44,705 bases of DNA, from positions 1 through 44,705 of the forward strand of contig DKKR01000058.1 of NCBI GenBank assembly GCA_002455375.1, written 5' to 3'. The notes under the pieces are model-generated. The model had not been told where the DNA came from. It saw only the letters and a program-made list of their open reading frames with translations, and did not search any database. This document shows positions 41,679-44,705 of the stretch, piece by piece. The stretch's first letter is position 1. Each line of letters begins with the position of its first letter. The position numbers and the translations under genes were made by a program. This DNA comes from Bacteroidetes bacterium UBA6661 (GTDB taxonomy: Bacteria; Bacteroidota; Bacteroidia; AKYH767-A; OLB10).

Positions 41679-42200
41679 ATGAATATTCTCGATTTGTTTT
41701 TAGCCGTGCCCTTATTGTGGGGTGCTTATAAAGGTTTCACCCGCGGCATTATTTATGAGATTGCCATGATACTCGGTCTCATTGCAGGACTCTATGTTGC
41801 ATTCAAATTTTCGGGAGTTGTGCAAGGCTGGCTGTTTCAATTAGTAAACAAAGACAGTGCCCTGCCTGCATGGGTAGGCTTTTTTATTATTAGCGGAATA
41901 ATTATGGCAGTGTTTATTCTTTATGCACGCCTGCTCGAAGGTATTCTCAAAGCCGGTGACCTCAATCTTTTCAATAAAATTATTGGCGGTGTTTTTGGTT
42001 TACTGAAATATGCTTTGGTGTTGAGTGTATTCCTGTGGTTACTCAAATCACTCGAACCACATCTCAACTTTATCAATTCACAGACTAAAAAAGAGTCCAA
42101 ACTCTATGACCCTGTTCTAAAAACTTCAACATTTCTCACTCCTGCACTGCAGGATATTAAAAACGAATTCCGTCAGCATATTGAAGACGACAAACATTAA
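41679..42200 (+). CDS. CvpA-family membrane protein
   Basis: 173 residues from the ATG at 41679 (a TTG at 41658 is in frame, but adds seven residues before the usual start MNILDLFLAVPLLWGAYKGFTRG). About four membrane helices, with GAYKGFTRGIIYEIAMILGLIAGLYVAFKFSG as the CvpA signature. Role in other bacteria: envelope integrity and colicin V export, no firm mechanism. Convergent with the transglycosylase gene, 18 bases apart. Confidence 0.88.
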   Translation: MNILDLFLAVPLLWGAYKGFTRGIIYEIAMILGLIAGLYVAFKFSGVVQGWLFQLVNKDSALPAWVGFFIISGIIMAVFILYARLLEGILKAGDLNLFNKIIGGVFGLLKYALVLSVFLWLLKSLEPHLNFINSQTKKESKLYDPVLKTSTFLTPALQDIKNEFRQHIEDDKH

Positions 42201-42218
42201 TAAAACACGAAAATAAAA

Positions 42219-43778
42219 TTAGCCTACAGTAGGTATTTTTATTTTGCTTCCTACTTTAAGTGTTGATTGGGGTGTAAAATTATTTACCTCTTTCAAAAGT
42301 TCAACAGTAACACCCTCATATCGTTTTGCAATATTCCAAAGTGTGTCACCCGGTTGCACTAAATGAATAATACATTTTGATGCAGCACTTTGAGTCTGGT
42401 TAACTTGTGTTGTTTTGCTCTCAGAAGTAACAGCACCGGTTTCTGTGTTAGCTGATGAGTCTGCTTTCACTGCTGTATTCACCTTAGCTGAATCTGTTTT
42501 ATCATTTGCTGCGGTTTCAGTTGTAGTCTCAACCGGTGTTGCTTTTTGTTTTATAGTTGTATAAACAACCAACTTCTGTCCGGCTTTCAGATAATTAGAT
42601 CTTAAATTGTTCCATTTTTTCACCTGCTTTGCAGAGCAGTAATTTCTTTTTGCAAATGAATAAAGGTTTTCTCCCTTACGAACTTTTACATGTTGTTTCA
42701 CCTGCACATAGCCAACATCATCAGCAATAGCAAATGATGATGGTTGCAACTCAGTGCCGCTTGATGCATAAAGACTTTCTTCGTTTGCCAGATACAAACT
42801 TATTTTTTCTGTAGGTAGATAAAGTCTGTTACCCTCACCCGGAATCATGTTGCGTTTATAAACAGGATTTAAAAAGGCAATAACATCATAAGGTATGTTT
42901 AATGTCTGACTCAACTGACGAAACGAAATATTATTTTTCACGCCAACAGTGTCAACATCAAAATAGGTGAATGTAGGCGTTGTAGGTGTGATGTTGTAAT
43001 CTTTAGCATAATACATTACATAGGTAGCACCAATAAAAGCAGGAACATATCCTCTTGTTTCTGCAGGAAGAAAACGACTTATCTCCCAAAAGTTTTTGCT
43101 GCCGCCAGCACGGGCGATTGCACGGTTAACATTTCCCGGCCCACAGTTGTAAGATGCAATCACAAGCAACCAATCGCCATAGATAGCATACATATCCTGA
43201 AAATAGCGGCATGCTGCATCTGTTGCCAGACGTACATCTCTTCTTTCATCTATGTAGGAGTTAATGTTCAGTCCATAAAGCTTTCCCGTATTGTACATAA
43301 ACTGCCAGATACCTGTTGCCCCTGCCGATGATACAGCTGTTGGGTTAAGTGCCGATTCAACAATAGCCAGATATTTTAATTCAACAGGTAGGTTGTACTT
43401 GTCCAGCATCTGTTCAAAATAAGGAAAGTATAATCGTGACAAACCAAGTACACGCGAAGTCAACTGTGCGCGTTGTGAAGCATAAAGGGAGATGTAATTT
43501 TTTACCTGATAATTATAGGTTAACGGTATAGGTGTAGAAATTTTTGAAATCCTCTCCTGAATAAAAGCATCAGAAAGTACAGCATCGTTTTCACTAAAAA
43601 CAGGAGGCTGTTGAAGGTTTGTTTCGCTCAGTCGCACAACGTTACGAATAGACACTAAACTGTCGAGCATGGCAGCAATAGGGTCACCGGATTGGGGTTG
43701 TGTATTTTCAACTACCTGAGCATTACCTATGAACGGCAATAAAAGAGCAATGGAGTAAACCAATTTTTTTAGTCGCAT
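42219..43778 (-). CDS. MltD-like lytic transglycosylase with two LysM domains
   Basis: Cell-wall enzyme that cleaves the glycan backbone. The start is the ATG at 43778, giving a signal peptide MRLKKLVYSIALLLPFIGNA; an ATG at 43823 would add 15 residues ahead of it. The SLT domain (about 115-240) has the catalytic glutamate in KYLAIVESALNPTAVSSAGATGIWQFM, followed by DERRDVRLATDAACRYFQDMYAIYGDW. A linker (about 260-350) leads to LysM 1 (HVKVRKGENLYSFAKRNYCS) and, after a Thr/Ala/Ser-rich spacer, LysM 2 at the C-terminus (HLVQPGDTLWNIAKRYEG). 519 residues. Confidence 0.94.
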   Translation of the reverse strand: MRLKKLVYSIALLLPFIGNAQVVENTQPQSGDPIAAMLDSLVSIRNVVRLSETNLQQPPVFSENDAVLSDAFIQERISKISTPIPLTYNYQVKNYISLYASQRAQLTSRVLGLSRLYFPYFEQMLDKYNLPVELKYLAIVESALNPTAVSSAGATGIWQFMYNTGKLYGLNINSYIDERRDVRLATDAACRYFQDMYAIYGDWLLVIASYNCGPGNVNRAIARAGGSKNFWEISRFLPAETRGYVPAFIGATYVMYYAKDYNITPTTPTFTYFDVDTVGVKNNISFRQLSQTLNIPYDVIAFLNPVYKRNMIPGEGNRLYLPTEKISLYLANEESLYASSGTELQPSSFAIADDVGYVQVKQHVKVRKGENLYSFAKRNYCSAKQVKKWNNLRSNYLKAGQKLVVYTTIKQKATPVETTTETAANDKTDSAKVNTAVKADSSANTETGAVTSESKTTQVNQTQSAASKCIIHLVQPGDTLWNIAKRYEGVTVELLKEVNNFTPQSTLKVGSKIKIPTVG

Positions 43779-43925
43779 GATAATAATTTTCGCAGGCAGA
43801 GAGTCCGGAAAAATGCCTGTCATTCAAGTTCGGACGAAAATAAAAAAAATGTTTACTTTTTTGGGAAATGCTTACATAATTATATCAATTTTTCATGTAA
43901 GTGCGGCAATTAGGGTATCAACGCC

Positions 43926-44705
43926 CTACTTATGCGACCTCGAAACGGCTCCTGAGCGGCCTGCCTGATACTTTAAATAGTAGGGCACCAAGCTCAAAAT
44001 CAAGGCTAAAGTAGAGATAATGAATAATAATGCCAATGCACCAAAGCTACGTAATGCCAATGCCACAAGTATAAAGCCTATGTTTACCAAGTAAAGTGTA
44101 ATGGAAACCTCGCGGTGATTTAATCCCATATCCAGCAAAAGGTGGTGGATATGTTGTCTGTCAGCCTCAAAAGGTGAACGTTTGTTTAAAATTCTGACAA
44201 TAAAAACTCTGAGCAAATCAAACAATGGCAGCACCAAAATAGCAACAGCCATAGCCGGACTACTCTGAAATGGGAAGTTCTCAGGACGTGGTGCAAAACT
44301 CATTTCAATAAACTTGATTGTGAGAATAGATAAAATCAACCCAATAATTAACGATCCGGTATCGCCCATAAAAATATTGGCAGGAGAAAAATTATAAACC
44401 AGGAAAGCCAACAGCGAACTGAAAAGTGAAAACGAAAGAATACAAAGAGCTATCTCATTGTAGTTGTAGAAGTAAATTCCATAGGTAAATGCAGCAATAG
44501 CGCCAATACCTGCTGCCAATCCGTCAACACCGTCAATCAGGTTAAAAGCATTGATGATAAGCAGAATAGTAAACATTGAAAACAAAAGACTGAACCAGTA
44601 TGGCACTTGATCAATACCGAAAATACCATAAAGACCTGTTATGCGAATGTTTGCAAACAAGACAATAATAACAGCCGCTACTATCTGTCCATAAAGTTTT
44701 TTCAT
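43926..44705 (-). CDS. WecA/MraY-family polyprenyl-phosphate sugar-phosphate transferase, C-terminal part
   Basis: Integral membrane enzyme that attaches a sugar-phosphate to undecaprenyl phosphate, the first step of O-antigen or similar glycan synthesis. The coding frame continues beyond the right edge; the Met at 44705 is probably internal, because the family is about 330-380 residues and the first helices and DDxxD motif are missing. Visible parts: FNLIDGVDGLAAG (acidic motif), IFMGDTGSL, and RQHIHHLLLDMG with the typical histidine cluster. About eight helices remain. WecA-like rather than MraY is suggested by the HIHH loop and by absence of murein genes. Confidence 0.9.
   Translation of the reverse strand: MKKLYGQIVAAVIIVLFANIRITGLYGIFGIDQVPYWFSLLFSMFTILLIINAFNLIDGVDGLAAGIGAIAAFTYGIYFYNYNEIALCILSFSLFSSLLAFLVYNFSPANIFMGDTGSLIIGLILSILTIKFIEMSFAPRPENFPFQSSPAMAVAILVLPLFDLLRVFIVRILNKRSPFEADRQHIHHLLLDMGLNHREVSITLYLVNIGFILVALALRSFGALALLFIISTLALILSLVPYYLKYQAGRSGAVSRSHK

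Overview
The window reads as a chromosomal segment of a free-living Bacteroidota bacterium (Sphingobacteriales/Chitinophagales-like; no genus can be assigned). Supporting signs are A+T-rich DNA, A-rich gene leaders mostly without Shine-Dalgarno sequences, several promoters of the Bacteroidota type (TTG about 16-17 bases before TAnnTTTG), a PorW/SprE-like type IX secretion lipoprotein, an S46 dipeptidyl-peptidase, DUF2480, and a phosphate-selective porin next to pst genes. I saw no rRNA, tRNA or CRISPR array.

Layout. Bases 1-7266 (minus strand) form a phosphate module: porin, pstS, pstC, pstA, pstB, phoU, a PhoB-like regulator and a PhoR-like kinase that runs off the left edge. Several stop/start codons overlap, so the genes are probably coupled. 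PstC carries an extra periplasmic PstS-like half domain. Bases 7267-8879 hold a broken YtxJ-like bacilliredoxin gene with three in-frame stops, a 36-bp perfect palindrome terminator and an unknown lipoprotein. Bases 8880-10916 encode a NarL-type two-component pair. Bases 11170-13929 are a lipid/ribosome operon (DUF177, rpmF, plsX, fabH) with its own promoter.

Bases 14041-14932 are a REP/RAYT island: an intact HUH Y1 transposase flanked by ten 13-bp palindromes in two sequence types, plus a 13-codon relic of a second transposase copy. Bases 15032-20541 hold a small unknown protein, a universal stress protein, a persulfide dioxygenase-rhodanese fusion and a CcoI/FixI-type copper ATPase. TGAC-N4-GTCA-like dyads lie upstream of the last three, which suggests a shared oxygen- or sulfide-responsive regulator. 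From 20538 the genes are mixed housekeeping: a REC-kinase, an RNA methyltransferase-like protein, panC, mutY, an M23 peptidase, porW, bactofilin/atpZ/a membrane protein, prfB with an intact +1 frameshift signal, DUF1573, SufT-like, DUF2480, and a CPA2 antiporter with Usp-like tail. After 34261 come a lipoprotein, a DPP7-type peptidase, sucB/odhB, a beta-barrel protein, a hotdog thioesterase, a DUF937-like protein, a PfkB kinase, CvpA, an MltD-like LysM transglycosylase, and a WecA/MraY-family enzyme cut by the right edge.

The parts most worth a second look are the PstS-like insert in PstC, the RAYT/REP island with compensatory stem changes and a relic copy, the three-stop bacilliredoxin pseudogene, and the putative dyad-linked 15-20 kb stress/sulfur/copper cluster. 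No wholly new defence or mobile system is evident.
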